Notes: generated by a model from the sequence alone, not told the origin. A stretch of DNA of 64,000 nucleotides from Roseibium salinum (GCF_026240905.1 NZ_JAPEVI010000002.1:124001-188000), one strand, 5' to 3'; numbered from the stretch's first letter, positions 8,292-17,777 are shown. A program made the numbers and translations.

Positions 8292-9239
8292 TTGAACATT
8301 CGGAAAACTCTTTGCGTGGCCGCAGTCGTCACGTTCACCGCCACTTCGGCATATTCTCAGGACAAACCACAGCTGGCATTCGTCGTGAATGCGGCTTCCG
8401 ACTTCTGGAAGCTGGCAGAAGCCGGCGTGAATGCAGCCAAGTCCGAACTGCCCGGCTACGATTTGCAGTTCCGCTATCCCGCACAGGGGACCGCGGCGCT
8501 GCAGAACGCCCTCATGGACGACCTCGTTGCCGCCGGTACGGATGCAATCATGATTTCCTCGGTCGATCCGAAGACATCGATCGGTGCCTTCAACCGTATC
8601 GCGGCGCAGGTGCCTCTGTTCACCACGGACAGCGACGCCCCGGAAAGCGACCGTATCGCCTATCTCGGCTCGTCGAACACCCTGGCCGGCAACCAGGCCG
8701 GTGAGATTGCGATCAAGGCCTTGCCGGACGGCGGCAAATGCATGGGCTTTGTCGGCTTCCTGGGCGCGGACAATGCGAAGGAGCGCATTGCCGGTTTCCG
8801 TGAAACCGTGGAAGGCAAGGGCATTGAACTCGTCGACGTGCGCGGCGACGACGTGGACTTCGCCAAGGCACGCTCCAACGTCGACGACGTGCTGGCGGCC
8901 AATCCGGAAATCGACTGCATGGTCGGATTCTATTCCTACAATCCGCCGAAAATCTATGAAGCGCTGCAAGCCGCCGGAAAGCTTGGCGAAATCACCGTCA
9001 TCGCATTCGACGAGGACCCGATCACGCTGGGTGCCGTCCGGGAAGGCAGTTTCGCCGGAACCGTGGTGCAGGACCCCTACCAGTGGGGATATCAGGGCAT
9101 GCATCTCATGGCCGATTTCCTGGAGGGCGACAGGTCGGGCATTCCCGCTGACGGACTGATCATCGTTCCGACGAAGATCATCGATGCCTCGAATGTCGAT
9201 GCGTTCGAAAAAGAACTGACGGAACGGATCAAAGGTTAG
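8292..9239 (+). CDS. CUT2 sugar ABC transporter substrate-binding protein (TTG start)
   Basis: A 315-residue RbsB-like periplasmic protein. The start is placed at TTG 8292 because GGGAGG (8281-8286) lies 5 bp upstream and a normal signal peptide follows (NIRKTLCVAAVVTFTATSAYSQ). An upstream ATG at 8214 would lie inside the operator. The mature part opens KPQLAFVVNAASDFWKLAE and contains AYLGSSNTLAGNQAGE and VIAFDEDPITLGAVREG, as in the ribose/xylose-binding group. It is followed by a stem-loop, an RbsA-like ATPase and a permease, forming a complete importer. The ligand cannot be told from sequence. Confidence 0.9.
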   Translation: MNIRKTLCVAAVVTFTATSAYSQDKPQLAFVVNAASDFWKLAEAGVNAAKSELPGYDLQFRYPAQGTAALQNALMDDLVAAGTDAIMISSVDPKTSIGAFNRIAAQVPLFTTDSDAPESDRIAYLGSSNTLAGNQAGEIAIKALPDGGKCMGFVGFLGADNAKERIAGFRETVEGKGIELVDVRGDDVDFAKARSNVDDVLAANPEIDCMVGFYSYNPPKIYEALQAAGKLGEITVIAFDEDPITLGAVREGSFAGTVVQDPYQWGYQGMHLMADFLEGDRSGIPADGLIIVPTKIIDASNVDAFEKELTERIKG

Positions 9240-9263
9240 GTCGACGCCCTCCCAGGCGGACCC

Positions 9264-9301
9264 TTGGCCGTGCGGACCGGACTTCCGGCCCGCACGGCCA
9301 A
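9264..9301 (+). other. Intercistronic stem-loop between binding protein and ATPase
   Basis: A 12-bp perfect stem, TTGGCCGTGCGG (9264-9275) with CCGCACGGCCAA (9290-9301), lies in the 91-bp gap and has no T tract. Such structures typically stabilise the upstream binding-protein message or partly terminate transcription. Confidence 0.75.
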
Positions 9302-9330
9302 AGCCAATCTTTTGAGGTGGAGCCAGAATT

Positions 9331-10833
9331 TTGCATCCCGGATTTCAGAAGATATCCCTTGAGCTTAGCCGGGTGACGAAAGTCTACCCGGGCGTTGTTG
9401 CCCTGCAGGACGTGGACCTGAGCATCCAGGGCGGAGAGATCGTCGGTCTGATAGGCGAGAACGGCGCCGGGAAATCGACGCTGATGAAGGTGCTCGGCGG
9501 CACGGTATCGCCCGATGGCGGGCGCTATACCATTGATGGCGTGGAGGTCGGGAAGCTGACCCCTTCCGAGGCGGCCGCACTCGGCATCGCGTTCGTGCAC
9601 CAGGAACTCAATCCGTTCACCAATCTCGACGTAACAGCGAATGTGCTTCTCGGACGGGAAATGACATCCGGTCCGTTGAGACTTCTCGACCGTCAGGCGA
9701 TGGTCGACAAGGTCAGGCCGATCCTGCAGTTGCTCGGCGCGCGCTTCGGCCCCGGCGATCCGGTATCGGACCTTTCGCTGGCAGACCAGCAGCTGCTCGA
9801 AATCGCCAGGGCCCTGTCCATGAATGCACGGCTCGTCATTCTGGACGAGCCCACTTCCAGCCTGACTCTGTCGGAAACCGAACGGCTGCTCGAGGTCATG
9901 CGGCAATTGCGCGAGCGCGGCGTCGCGGTCCTGTTCATCAGTCACCGCCTGACGGAAGTGGAAGACATTGCCGACCGGGTCGTCTGTCTGCGCGACGGCA
10001 ACAATGCCGGCGAGCTCACAGGGGCCGAAATCCGCAAGGAAACGATGGTGCGGATGATGATCGGCCGGGACGTGAGCCAGTTCTATGAAAAATCCCGCCA
10101 CCGGATCGCCCGGCCCGTTCTCGAAATGACCGGCGTGCGGACGTCAACTTTCCCCGGCGCCGCAGTCAACCTGAGCCTGCATGGCGGCGAGATCCTCGGT
10201 ATCGCCGGGCTGGTCGGCGCCGGACGGACCGAACTGGCGCGCGCCATTTTCGGCATCGACAAGCTTCTCGGCGGATCCATTCGCCTGGACGGCAAGGCAT
10301 TGCAGCCCCACTCGGTTCCCGCGGCGATCGCGGCAGGCCTGTCGCTGGTTCCCGAAGACCGCAAGGAACAGGGGCTGCTGCTCGACTTTCCGATCTACGA
10401 GAACCTGACGCTGCCTTGCCTGAACACCCTTTCGCGCTTCGGGGTCGTCGACAGGGCCCGCGAGAACGAGCTTGCGGAATCCTCTCGCAGACGCCTTTCC
10501 ATCAAGGCCGGCTCGCTGTCGAGTGCCGCCGCCGAACTCTCCGGCGGAAACCAGCAGAAGGTGGTGCTGGCAAAGTGGCTCGCCATGAACCCCAAGGTCA
10601 TCATTTTCGACGAGCCGACCAGAGGCATCGATGTCGGCGCGAAGGCGGAGGTCTATCACCTCATGCAGGCGCTGACCGAAGAGGGCGTCGGTATCCTGAT
10701 GATTTCGAGTGACATGGAGGAAGTCATCGGCGTCTCCCACCGGGTGGCGGTCATGCGCAGAGGCCATGTTTCCGGAATATTGAATTCGGACGAACTGACA
10801 GAAGAAAACATTCTCCGGCTGGCTGTCGGATAA
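9331..10833 (+). CDS. CUT2 sugar ABC transporter ATP-binding protein (RbsA type, two domains)
   Basis: A 500-residue double ATPase. Domain 1 has Walker [10 protein letters not shown] near residue 47, a signature region in which LSLADQQLLEIARAL replaces LSGGQ, and Walker B VILDEPTSSLT. Domain 2 has the degenerate Walker A GLVGAGRTE, signature [14 protein letters not shown] and Walker B IIFDEPTRGIDVGAKAE, all normal for RbsA. No in-frame ATG precedes the conserved start. TTG 9331 lies 10 bp after GAGGTGG and is the best start. It sits between a binding-protein gene and a permease gene (18 bp gap) in one operon. Confidence 0.92.
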   Translation: MHPGFQKISLELSRVTKVYPGVVALQDVDLSIQGGEIVGLIGENGAGKSTLMKVLGGTVSPDGGRYTIDGVEVGKLTPSEAAALGIAFVHQELNPFTNLDVTANVLLGREMTSGPLRLLDRQAMVDKVRPILQLLGARFGPGDPVSDLSLADQQLLEIARALSMNARLVILDEPTSSLTLSETERLLEVMRQLRERGVAVLFISHRLTEVEDIADRVVCLRDGNNAGELTGAEIRKETMVRMMIGRDVSQFYEKSRHRIARPVLEMTGVRTSTFPGAAVNLSLHGGEILGIAGLVGAGRTELARAIFGIDKLLGGSIRLDGKALQPHSVPAAIAAGLSLVPEDRKEQGLLLDFPIYENLTLPCLNTLSRFGVVDRARENELAESSRRRLSIKAGSLSSAAAELSGGNQQKVVLAKWLAMNPKVIIFDEPTRGIDVGAKAEVYHLMQALTEEGVGILMISSDMEEVIGVSHRVAVMRRGHVSGILNSDELTEENILRLAVG

Positions 10834-10851
10834 GAAGGATGGGGAACAAGA

Positions 10852-11874
10852 ATGCAGAAAAAGGATATCGGGCTCGCCGTGCTCGTGCTCGTGGTCGGAA
10901 CCGTCGTGGCACTGATCAATCCCAGGTTCCTGTCGCCAATAAACCTCGCCAACACCGCCAACCTGATCGGTCTGTTCGGACTGTTCTCTCTTGCCGAAGC
11001 CTTTGTGATCGTCACCGCCGGCATCGAGCTGTCGGTCGGCTCAGTCATCGCGCTCCTGGGGGTCATCTTTGTCGACCTGATCGTCCAGCAGGGCGTTCCC
11101 TGGCCGCTCGCCGCGCTGATTGTCCTGGTGCTCGGAGCCGTGTTCGGCCTGATACACGGCTGGCTGGTCACGCGGCTGAAGCTGCAGCCCTTTATCGTGA
11201 CCCTGTGCGGCCTTTTGATCTATCGCGGAATTGCACGTTTCTACACGAAGGACGGCACGGCCGGTTTTTCCTTCGGCGATAATTTTCCCATCCTGGAATG
11301 GCTCGTTTCCGGACGGACCGGCGGCGTACCGCATTCGATCCTCGCCTTCGCGGTGGTCGCGGTCGTCGCCTGGTTCGTCCTGCACCGGACCGTCTTCGGC
11401 CGCCATCTGTTTGCCGTGGGAAAAAACGAGGAAGCGGCCCGCTATACCGGTATCAATACCCGGCGCGTCATCGTGCTCGCCTATGTCATCTGCATGGTGC
11501 TGACCGGTCTGTCGGCGATATTCTTCGCCATGTATACGCGTTCGATCCACCCGGCCTCTCACGGCAACTTCTATGAACTTTATGCGATCGCGGCCGCCGT
11601 GCTCGGCGGCTTTTCCCTGCGGGGCGGGGAGGGGTCGATCGTCGGCGTGGTTCTCGGCGTCGTGCTGCTGCAGGTTCTCCAGAATCTGGTGAACCTTCTC
11701 GGCATCCCATCCTCGCTGAATTTCGCCGTCATGGGCAGCGTGATCCTCATCGGCGTCATCGCGGACAATCAGATTGCCAAACACCGCAATTCGCGCCGCC
11801 AGGCCAATGCCCTGGCGGCGATCACATCGGCCAGACCGGAACAGGCTGATCCAGGGCGTTGCCCGGTCAATTGA
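10852..11874 (+). CDS. CUT2 sugar ABC transporter permease (RbsC type)
   Basis: A 340-residue multi-spanning inner-membrane protein of the RbsC family. Family landmarks are EAFVIVTAGIELSVGSVIAL around residues 49-68, a KNEEAARYTGINTRRV cytoplasmic loop that contacts the ATPase, and AAAVLGGFSLRGGEGSIVG near residue 249. It completes the importer encoded by 8292-11874. It ends opposite the MucR gene with 181 bp between the two stops; I see no clear terminator there. Confidence 0.92.
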   Translation: MQKKDIGLAVLVLVVGTVVALINPRFLSPINLANTANLIGLFGLFSLAEAFVIVTAGIELSVGSVIALLGVIFVDLIVQQGVPWPLAALIVLVLGAVFGLIHGWLVTRLKLQPFIVTLCGLLIYRGIARFYTKDGTAGFSFGDNFPILEWLVSGRTGGVPHSILAFAVVAVVAWFVLHRTVFGRHLFAVGKNEEAARYTGINTRRVIVLAYVICMVLTGLSAIFFAMYTRSIHPASHGNFYELYAIAAAVLGGFSLRGGEGSIVGVVLGVVLLQVLQNLVNLLGIPSSLNFAVMGSVILIGVIADNQIAKHRNSRRQANALAAITSARPEQADPGRCPVN

Positions 11875-12055
11875 CGTCCGGTCCAGGGCCGTGTGCCCCA
11901 GTCTCCCGCTTCGCAGCCGAACGCAGCCGAAAGCGCGGAGCCGATCGAACCTTTGCAGCAGGTCGCCCGCCAGGGCCGTCGCCGGCCCGGGCTCGGAGCG
12001 AAATGCGCAGTGTGCCGCGGCTTGCCGTTCGGCCGACGGCGGTCTGAGACCCGGA

Positions 12056-12472
12056 TTACCTTCCCCTGCGCAGCTGGGGCTGCCGGCCGAGACCCATTTT
12101 CTTGGCAAGGTTGGAACGCGCCGCGGCATAGTTTGGCGCCACCATGGGATAGTCCGGTTCGAGGTTCCACTTTTCGCGGTATTCTTCCGGCGACAAGTCA
12201 TAGTGACTGCGCAGGTGGCGCTTGAGCGACTTGAATTTCTTGCCGTCTTCGAGACAGAAGATGTAATCGGGAGTGACTGATTTCTTGATCGGCACGGCGG
12301 GCTTCAACGGCTCGGGCTCCGGAGCTTCCGTTGCAGTCTTCTGCAGGGCTCCGTGAACTTCGTGGATCAGCGCCGGCAGTTCCGTCGAAGAAACAGAATT
12401 GTTGCCGACATAGGCCGCAACAATATCTGCCGTCAGGTCAATGAGGTTTGCGTCCATCTGAGTATCGGTCAT
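12056..12472 (-). CDS. MucR/Ros family zinc-finger transcriptional regulator
   Basis: A 138-residue alphaproteobacterial MucR/Ros-type DNA-binding protein. The N-terminal helix [17 protein letters not shown] is the oligomerisation part. A Pro/Glu-rich linker leads to the zinc-finger segment [19 protein letters not shown], in which one Cys, one Asp and two His are the expected metal ligands, as in MucR/Ml proteins that lack the second Cys. The C-terminus is basic. ATG 12472 is preferred because it gives the family-typical start and has GGTG just upstream; an in-frame ATG at 12493 adds seven residues. MucR proteins bind AT-rich DNA and act globally on exopolysaccharide, motility and cell-cycle genes. 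Confidence 0.93.
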   Translation of the reverse strand: MTDTQMDANLIDLTADIVAAYVGNNSVSSTELPALIHEVHGALQKTATEAPEPEPLKPAVPIKKSVTPDYIFCLEDGKKFKSLKRHLRSHYDLSPEEYREKWNLEPDYPMVAPNYAAARSNLAKKMGLGRQPQLRRGR

Positions 12473-12868
12473 TCTTTCACCGTTCTTTTGCATTGTCTAA
12501 AAGTCTACCCTGGTCTCACCTGCAACAGTGCAGCGACATACGCTGTCGCAAACTACCTTTCCAACTGAAAGGGCATTGGTGGATACGACGCAAACTGGAA
12601 CAAATCATGGCGTGAGACAAGAATCGACGACTGCACACCTTTGACGGCACATGGTAGATGCGGTCGCAGAGGGCCGATCCAGCTGCCTCAGCACTTGCAA
12701 AGGCCGAGAAAGCCGGGATTTCCGGGGAAGCGATCAGTTCTCGCTGGATGGGAAACGGTCGACCGGACGATTGCCGCCCCCGGAATGAAATCGAATCGGG
12801 GTCAACAAGGCCGGGACGGTTTCGGGATCACCTTGGCAGCGGATTCGGCCAGTCTCGCGCCGCGCTCC
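12473..12868. other. Non-coding stretch upstream of MucR gene
   Basis: About 396 bp between the end of the GntR gene and the start of the MucR gene, both on the minus strand. I see no convincing gene or intrinsic terminator in it. It presumably holds the MucR promoter. MucR-family genes are often autoregulated through AT-rich sites, but I cannot identify one here. Confidence 0.5.
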
Positions 12869-13639
12869 CTATTTCACATCAAAGTGGAAATAGTCCGGCC
12901 AGAGATCCTGGAAGGTGCCGATATCGATCTGCAGTTTGTTGAGATGGCTGTTCATGTTCGCGACTGCCTGTTCCGCGTCGCCGTTTTCCATCGCGTCGAG
13001 CACGGCAGTGTGTTCGGACACGATCAACTGCATCCGTCCCTTTTGCGGCAGCGTGAGGCGTCTGTAGCGCTCCACCTGGAGCCTGATCTTCTCAATCATC
13101 TGCCAGATGCCGGGATAGCCGCTTGCCGAAGCGATGCCTGCGTGAAAGGCGTTGTCCGCAGCATGGAAAGCCTGTTCGTCGCCACTGTCTGCAAGTTCCT
13201 GTTCCCGCTGGATGATGGCCCTGAGCTCCATCAGCTGGCTCTTCGTCGCCCTGGACGTCGCCTCGCGGACGCAGACCTCCTCCAGCGCCTTTCTGGCGAC
13301 GATCGCTTCCCGCAATTCCGCAACCGGTATCCTGGCGACAAAGGTACCGGATTTCGGGAACACGTCGACGAGATGCTCCTCCGCAAGGCGCAGGATCGCT
13401 TCCCGCACCGGCGTCCGGCTGATGCCATATTTCTCGGTGATTTCCTTTTCCGCCAGAGCGGCTCCCGGCGGCAGGGTGACGTTGACGATCGCATCCCGGA
13501 GATCCCTGTAGACGATCTCCGAGTTACGCGCCCCTTTGCGTGCAGATCCGGTTGCCGAGCTGCGCGGCGGCGAGTTCCGGGCCCTCGGCTTGCGCGTCTT
13601 GACATTCGCGCTGCGCGTTTCGTCCAACGATACGGCCAT
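12869..13639 (-). CDS. GntR family transcriptional regulator (FadR/FCD subfamily)
   Basis: A 256-residue regulator. A basic, Ser/Pro-rich N-terminal extension of about 35 residues precedes the winged helix-turn-helix (VYRDLRDAIVNVTLPPGAAL, then EKYGISRTPVREAILRLAEE). The FCD effector domain follows (RKALEEVCVREATSRAT, HAADNAFHAGIASASGYP, SEHTAVLDAMENGDAEQAVA), with D/H metal-ligand positions typical of the fold. ATG 13639 is chosen over an upstream in-frame codon at 13690 for family-like length. It is divergent from the DctPQM TRAP genes and most likely controls them in response to the organic-acid or sugar-acid substrate. A candidate operator is at 13866-13875. Confidence 0.92.
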   Translation of the reverse strand: MAVSLDETRSANVKTRKPRARNSPPRSSATGSARKGARNSEIVYRDLRDAIVNVTLPPGAALAEKEITEKYGISRTPVREAILRLAEEHLVDVFPKSGTFVARIPVAELREAIVARKALEEVCVREATSRATKSQLMELRAIIQREQELADSGDEQAFHAADNAFHAGIASASGYPGIWQMIEKIRLQVERYRRLTLPQKGRMQLIVSEHTAVLDAMENGDAEQAVANMNSHLNKLQIDIGTFQDLWPDYFHFDVK

Positions 13640-13865
13640 CACATCCCCTGAAACCGTGCGTCCTTGGCTCTTGTGGAGACAGCGTTTCATCTGCCTCGGA
13701 GTATCGACGGTTTCATCCCTCTTGTCCGGTCCACCAGAGCATCCTGCGGTCGCAAGAACGCTGCGAAGATGAACCTACTTCAACAGGATGCTCTAGCAGT
13801 CTCGCTTCGGGTTGGCCAGTCGAATACGGTTGCCTTCCTTTCACACATCATATATGTAAAATATC

Positions 13866-13875
13866 TTGTATACTA
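13866..13875 (+). promoter_or_regulatory. Candidate GntR (FadR/FCD) operator in TRAP promoter region
   Basis: TTGTATACTA fits the FadR-subfamily pattern TNGTNNACNA. It lies in an AT-rich block (about 13845-13890) 60 bp before the dctP start, in the 295-bp gap between the divergent GntR and TRAP genes. It also contains a -10-like TATACT. The assignment rests on a short motif. Confidence 0.4.
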
Positions 13876-13934
13876 GTTATATTAGAATTGGCCGGCTGAC
13901 TGGAGGAGTTCGGCCGCGCCGATGGGAGGACAAA

Positions 13935-14912
13935 ATGTTTGGAAGAACGATCAAGCGCGGCCTGCTGGCCGCTGCCATGACAATTGCCGTTGCAGGTCAG
14001 GCCTGGGCTGGGGACCTCAAATGGGCACATGTCTATGAAGAGGGCTCGAGCTACCACAAGTGGGCGCTTTGGGCGGCAGAGCAGATCAAGGAAAAAACCG
14101 ACGGCCGCGTGAATATTTCGGTCTATCCCGCCTCGTCGCTCGGCAAGGAAGCCGAGATCAACGAAGGCCTGACCATCGGCTCCGTCGACATGATCTATAC
14201 CGGCCCGAACTTCGCCGAGCGCGACTACGGACCAATCGCCATTTCCGACTATCCCTTCATGCTGAAGAACTACGATCACTGGAAGGCCTACCGCGACAGC
14301 GATCTCTTCGCGGAGCTCTCCAAAGGCTACAAGGAAGCGACCGGCCACACGGTGACGGCGATCACCTGGTACGGCTATCGCCACGTGACCTCCAACTTCC
14401 CGATCACCAAACCGGACGACATGACGGGGCTGAAGATCCGCGTCCCGGACTCGCCGCTGATGGTGCTTTTCCCGAATGCGGTCGGCGCCAACCCGACGCC
14501 CATCGCCTTCTCCGAGGTCTATCTCGCCTTGCAGCAGGGCGTGGTGGATGCACAGGAAAACCCGTTGCCGACGATCAAGTTCAAGAAATTCTATGAAGTT
14601 CAGTCCAACATCAACCTGACCGGTCATATCGGCAATTCGCTGATCATCATCGTTTCAGAGAACGCCATGGGGCAGCTCGGCGACGATACACAGATCGTCG
14701 ATGAGGTCCTCAAGGAGGCTGCGGCACGGAACGCGGACGAGATCCACCAGTCTGAGCAGGATCTGGTGCAGTGGTTCCGCGATCAGGGCATCCAGGTGAA
14801 CGAGGTCGACAAGGCAGCCTTCCGGGCAGCGGTCGAGCCTGTTCTGACCGACGAGTCCAAGGTGCCTTACACCCAGGAACATTACGAGCGGATGCAGGCT
14901 CTCGCGCAATGA
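13935..14912 (+). CDS. dctP: TRAP transporter substrate-binding protein DctP
   Basis: A 325-residue periplasmic solute receptor of the DctP family. The signal peptide spans residues 1-24 (LLAAAMTIAVAGQAWAG). Mature motifs are WAHVYEEGSSYHKWALWAAEQI, NISVYPASSLGKEAEINEGL and GLKIRVPDSPLMVLFPNAVGANPTP split by the usual spacing; the arginine in KIRVPDS is the expected carboxylate-binding residue. AFSEVYLALQQGVVDAQENP is also characteristic. ATG 13935 lies 5 bp after GGGAGG. It overlaps the DctQ gene (ATGA). The ligand is probably an organic or sugar acid, which cannot be named from sequence. Confidence 0.94.
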   Translation: MFGRTIKRGLLAAAMTIAVAGQAWAGDLKWAHVYEEGSSYHKWALWAAEQIKEKTDGRVNISVYPASSLGKEAEINEGLTIGSVDMIYTGPNFAERDYGPIAISDYPFMLKNYDHWKAYRDSDLFAELSKGYKEATGHTVTAITWYGYRHVTSNFPITKPDDMTGLKIRVPDSPLMVLFPNAVGANPTPIAFSEVYLALQQGVVDAQENPLPTIKFKKFYEVQSNINLTGHIGNSLIIIVSENAMGQLGDDTQIVDEVLKEAAARNADEIHQSEQDLVQWFRDQGIQVNEVDKAAFRAAVEPVLTDESKVPYTQEHYERMQALAQ

Positions 14913-15517
14913 ACCGACGCAGCGATGCGGTGACGGACGGGACCGGGCCGGACACTGCTCAATCTAAGGAAGGGCGTGCCGACGGCGCGCCCGACCTGCT
15001 GCGGTTCGAAGACGGGAAGACGGACCTGAGTGCATTGAGATGGATCGATGCGCCCGCCATCCTGATCTTCTGGGTTCTGGCCGTGGTCGTCTTCCTGCAG
15101 TTTTTCACCCGCTACGTGTTGAATGACTCCCTTGCCTGGACCGAGGAAGCCGCGCGCTATCTTCTGATCCTGGTGTGTTTCCTGGGATCGATCACCGCGA
15201 CGCGCCGGGGATCCCACATCACGCTGGAATTCCTGATGCGCATGGTCCCGCCCCGCGTTGCAAAGGGACTGGCGGTGCTATCGCAGACCATCACTCTCGG
15301 CTTTTTCGCCACGATGACCTGGATCGGCATCGAACTCACTCAGAAGACCCGCCAGAAGATGGTGGCGATGCCGATCCCCAAAGCCTGGATCTACACCGTC
15401 TGCGTCGTCGCGCTCGCCATCATGGCGTTCTATTCGGCCTTCTGGCTGTGGCGCCGTGTGCGCCAGACACCTGACGAAGTCGTCCGATCCCTCGACGAAC
15501 ACCTGCCTACCGACTGA
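14909..15517 (+). CDS. dctQ: TRAP transporter small permease DctQ
   Basis: A 202-residue four-helix membrane protein. A hydrophilic N-terminal extension of about 45 residues precedes the DctQ core: WIDAPAILIFWVLAVVVFLQ, then FTRYVLNDSLAWTEEAARYLL, GSITATRRGSHITLEFL and a fourth helix near residue 170. The small and large permeases form the sodium-driven membrane complex that accepts solute from DctP. It starts inside the dctP stop codon (14909-14912) and ends 14 bp before the large permease gene, so the three genes are one operon. Confidence 0.92.
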   Translation: MNRRSDAVTDGTGPDTAQSKEGRADGAPDLLRFEDGKTDLSALRWIDAPAILIFWVLAVVVFLQFFTRYVLNDSLAWTEEAARYLLILVCFLGSITATRRGSHITLEFLMRMVPPRVAKGLAVLSQTITLGFFATMTWIGIELTQKTRQKMVAMPIPKAWIYTVCVVALAIMAFYSAFWLWRRVRQTPDEVVRSLDEHLPTD

Positions 15518-15531
15518 AGGACGATCCCCGC

Positions 15532-16809
15532 ATGGCCATCATGTTCATGATCCTGTTCCTGTTTGCCCTGATGATCATCGGCGTTCCGGTCGCCGCGGCG
15601 CTCGCCCTGGCATCGCTGGCCTTCGTTGTGGTGGACGGCCTGCCGCCGATGATCGTGCTGGCCAACATGGTCAACGGCATCAATTCCTTTCCCCTCATCG
15701 CGGTTCCGTTCTTCATCCTTGCCGGCAACCTGATGAACTCGGCGGGCATCACGACCCGCATCTTCGCCTTCGCCCGCGCGGCCGTCGGCTGGATGCATGG
15801 CGGACTGGGTCACGTGAATGTGGGGGCGAGCGTCATCTTTGCCGGCATGTCCGGCGCGGCGGTCGCCGACGCGGGCGGTCTCGGCAATATCGAGATCAAG
15901 GCGATGCGCGACGCCGGCTACGATACGGATTTCGCCGTCGGCGTCACGGCGGCGTCCTCCACCATCGGGCCGATCATTCCCCCGTCCCTGCCGCTGGTCA
16001 TCTACGGCGTGATCGCGGATGCCTCCATCGGCCAGCTCTTCATGGCGGGGATCGTTCCGGGGCTGATGATGGCACTGGCACTGATGGCAATGGTTGCCTG
16101 GTATTCGCGCCGCCGGAACTATCCGCGCGATCTGAACTTTCAGTTCGGCCGGCTGGGGCGGACGTTCGTCGACGCCTTCCTGCCCCTGATGACCCCCATG
16201 ATCATCATCGGCGGCATCATGTTCGGCATCTTCACGCCGACCGAGGCCGCCATCGCGGCGGTTGCCTGGTGCATCTTTCTCGGCGTCGGCGTCTACCGGA
16301 CCCTGGACTGGAGAAGGATCCTGAAGGTGTCCTTCGACACGGTCGAAACCACGGCGGCCATCATGCTCATCGTGGCAGCCTCGACCATCTTCGCCTGGAT
16401 CCTGACCGCCAACCAGACCGCGCAGCACTTCTCCCAGCTGATGGTGACCCTGACCGACAACAAGGTGTTGCTCCTGCTGATCATCACGCTGATCGTCCTG
16501 GTGATCGGCCTCTTCATGGAGACGATTGCCGCAATCACGATCCTGACGCCGGTGCTCCTTCCGGTCGCCGTCGGCCTCGGCATCGATCCCGTTCACTTCG
16601 GGATCATCATGATCCTGAACCTGATGATCGGCCTGCTGACCCCGCCTGTCGGAATGGTGCTCTATGTCCTGTCGAGGGTTGCCCAGGTGCCCTTCGAGCG
16701 CTGCGTGACCGCAACCGCACCGTTTCTCATTCCGCTGATCACGGTGCTTCTTCTGTTGACCTTCGTGCCGGAATTCTCCATGTGGCTGCCGACCCTGGTC
16801 TACAGGTAA
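15532..16809 (+). CDS. dctM: TRAP transporter large permease DctM
   Basis: A 425-residue integral membrane protein with about 12 hydrophobic segments, the normal length for DctM. Signatures are NSFPLIAVPFFILAGNLMN, SGAAVADAGGLGNIEIKAM, STIGPIIPPSLPLVIYG and LMIGLLTPPVGMVLYVLS. It forms the translocation channel of the TRAP system with DctQ. It is preceded by AAGGA and is the last gene of the operon. The 107 bp to the convergent DUF305 gene show no T-tract terminator. Confidence 0.94.
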   Translation: MAIMFMILFLFALMIIGVPVAAALALASLAFVVVDGLPPMIVLANMVNGINSFPLIAVPFFILAGNLMNSAGITTRIFAFARAAVGWMHGGLGHVNVGASVIFAGMSGAAVADAGGLGNIEIKAMRDAGYDTDFAVGVTAASSTIGPIIPPSLPLVIYGVIADASIGQLFMAGIVPGLMMALALMAMVAWYSRRRNYPRDLNFQFGRLGRTFVDAFLPLMTPMIIIGGIMFGIFTPTEAAIAAVAWCIFLGVGVYRTLDWRRILKVSFDTVETTAAIMLIVAASTIFAWILTANQTAQHFSQLMVTLTDNKVLLLLIITLIVLVIGLFMETIAAITILTPVLLPVAVGLGIDPVHFGIIMILNLMIGLLTPPVGMVLYVLSRVAQVPFERCVTATAPFLIPLITVLLLLTFVPEFSMWLPTLVYR

Positions 16810-16916
16810 GGCCCGGACCGAAGGAAACCCTCGGCGATGCCTGGCGGTCAGCAGCGCCAGAGCAACGCCGGTTAGCTCCGGACAACGCAGGAAATGCGGC
16901 GCCGTCCGGTCGACGG

Positions 16917-17777
16917 TTATTTCCCGCAGTTATAAAAGCCGCGGTATCCGGCGGTCAGGCCTTCGTCGAGCTGGAAGACCAGTTCGGAATCCGCGCGCCA
17001 GTCCGCATCTTCACCGAGCGACCTGACGGTAACGGAGGTGCCGGGTGCCGAGAATTCCGCCGTGCCGCTTTGCGGATCGCCGGATGTATCGAGGCCGACC
17101 AGGACCCCGTTCAGTTTCATCGCCGCCCGTCCGCCGTCCTGAGCTGCCCACAGGACCGGATCGGTTTCGGGACTGCGGTTGAACGTGCAGCGCGAATCCG
17201 CCTCCAGTATGCGCTCCGCCTCCGCCTCCGGCATGGGCGAGAGGTCAAGCTCGCTGATAAGCGTATTGGAAAGCGCGTCCGCGATGCTGCCGGGCTCGGC
17301 AGGCGGGTCCTCGTAGATGCTCTCCACCACCTTTCCGGAGGAGACCTGGGAGATGAGAAAGCGCATCTCGGCAATCTCCTGGCGCTGCGCCCTGATGATC
17401 TCGTCGGCGAGCTTGCGCACGCGGGGGTCGCGGATCTGTGAACGCTCGGACGTCATGACGGCGATCGAGTGGTGCGGTATCATCGCGCGCATATAGCTCG
17501 GTCCCGAAACCGTGCTCTGGCTGCGGACCAGCCACAGCGAAAGGGCAAATACGATGATCGCGCCGATGAAGATCGCTATGTTCAGCGCCTTGTTGCTGTA
17601 CATGCCCAGCATGTAGGCGAGCATGATAACCGCCATGGTGGCGCCCATAAGAATGGCCATGTAGACGCGGGTCTCGCTGAAGAAGACGTGTTCCCAGGCG
17701 TAAGTGTTCAGGTACATCAGCACGAACATCACCACCGTGGAGGTGAGGATCATCAGGCCGAAGCGAATATAGGACAT
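16917..17777 (-). CDS. DUF305-containing membrane protein
   Basis: A 286-residue protein with three N-terminal hydrophobic segments (residues about 5-25, 38-58, 65-83). A DUF305 domain follows (MRAMIPHHSIAVMTSERSQ, then RKLADEIIRAQRQEIAEM), whose HH pair and Met/Glu-rich helix suggest metal binding. An unrecognised C-terminal domain of about 120 residues ends in YRGFYNCGK. DUF305 proteins are often found with copper or redox stress genes. It lies 23 bp downstream of a membrane-anchored cytochrome c gene and is probably co-transcribed from the GGAAC-N16-GGTT promoter at 18487-18511. The C-terminal domain could be a periplasmic sensor or stabiliser. Confidence 0.85.
   Translation of the reverse strand: MSYIRFGLMILTSTVVMFVLMYLNTYAWEHVFFSETRVYMAILMGATMAVIMLAYMLGMYSNKALNIAIFIGAIIVFALSLWLVRSQSTVSGPSYMRAMIPHHSIAVMTSERSQIRDPRVRKLADEIIRAQRQEIAEMRFLISQVSSGKVVESIYEDPPAEPGSIADALSNTLISELDLSPMPEAEAERILEADSRCTFNRSPETDPVLWAAQDGGRAAMKLNGVLVGLDTSGDPQSGTAEFSAPGTSVTVRSLGEDADWRADSELVFQLDEGLTAGYRGFYNCGK

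Noticed and set aside
15456..17441. Plus-strand open frame of about 660 codons
   Set aside because: It overlaps DctM in another frame and the DUF305 gene on the opposite strand. The translation is Arg/His/Pro-rich with no domain.
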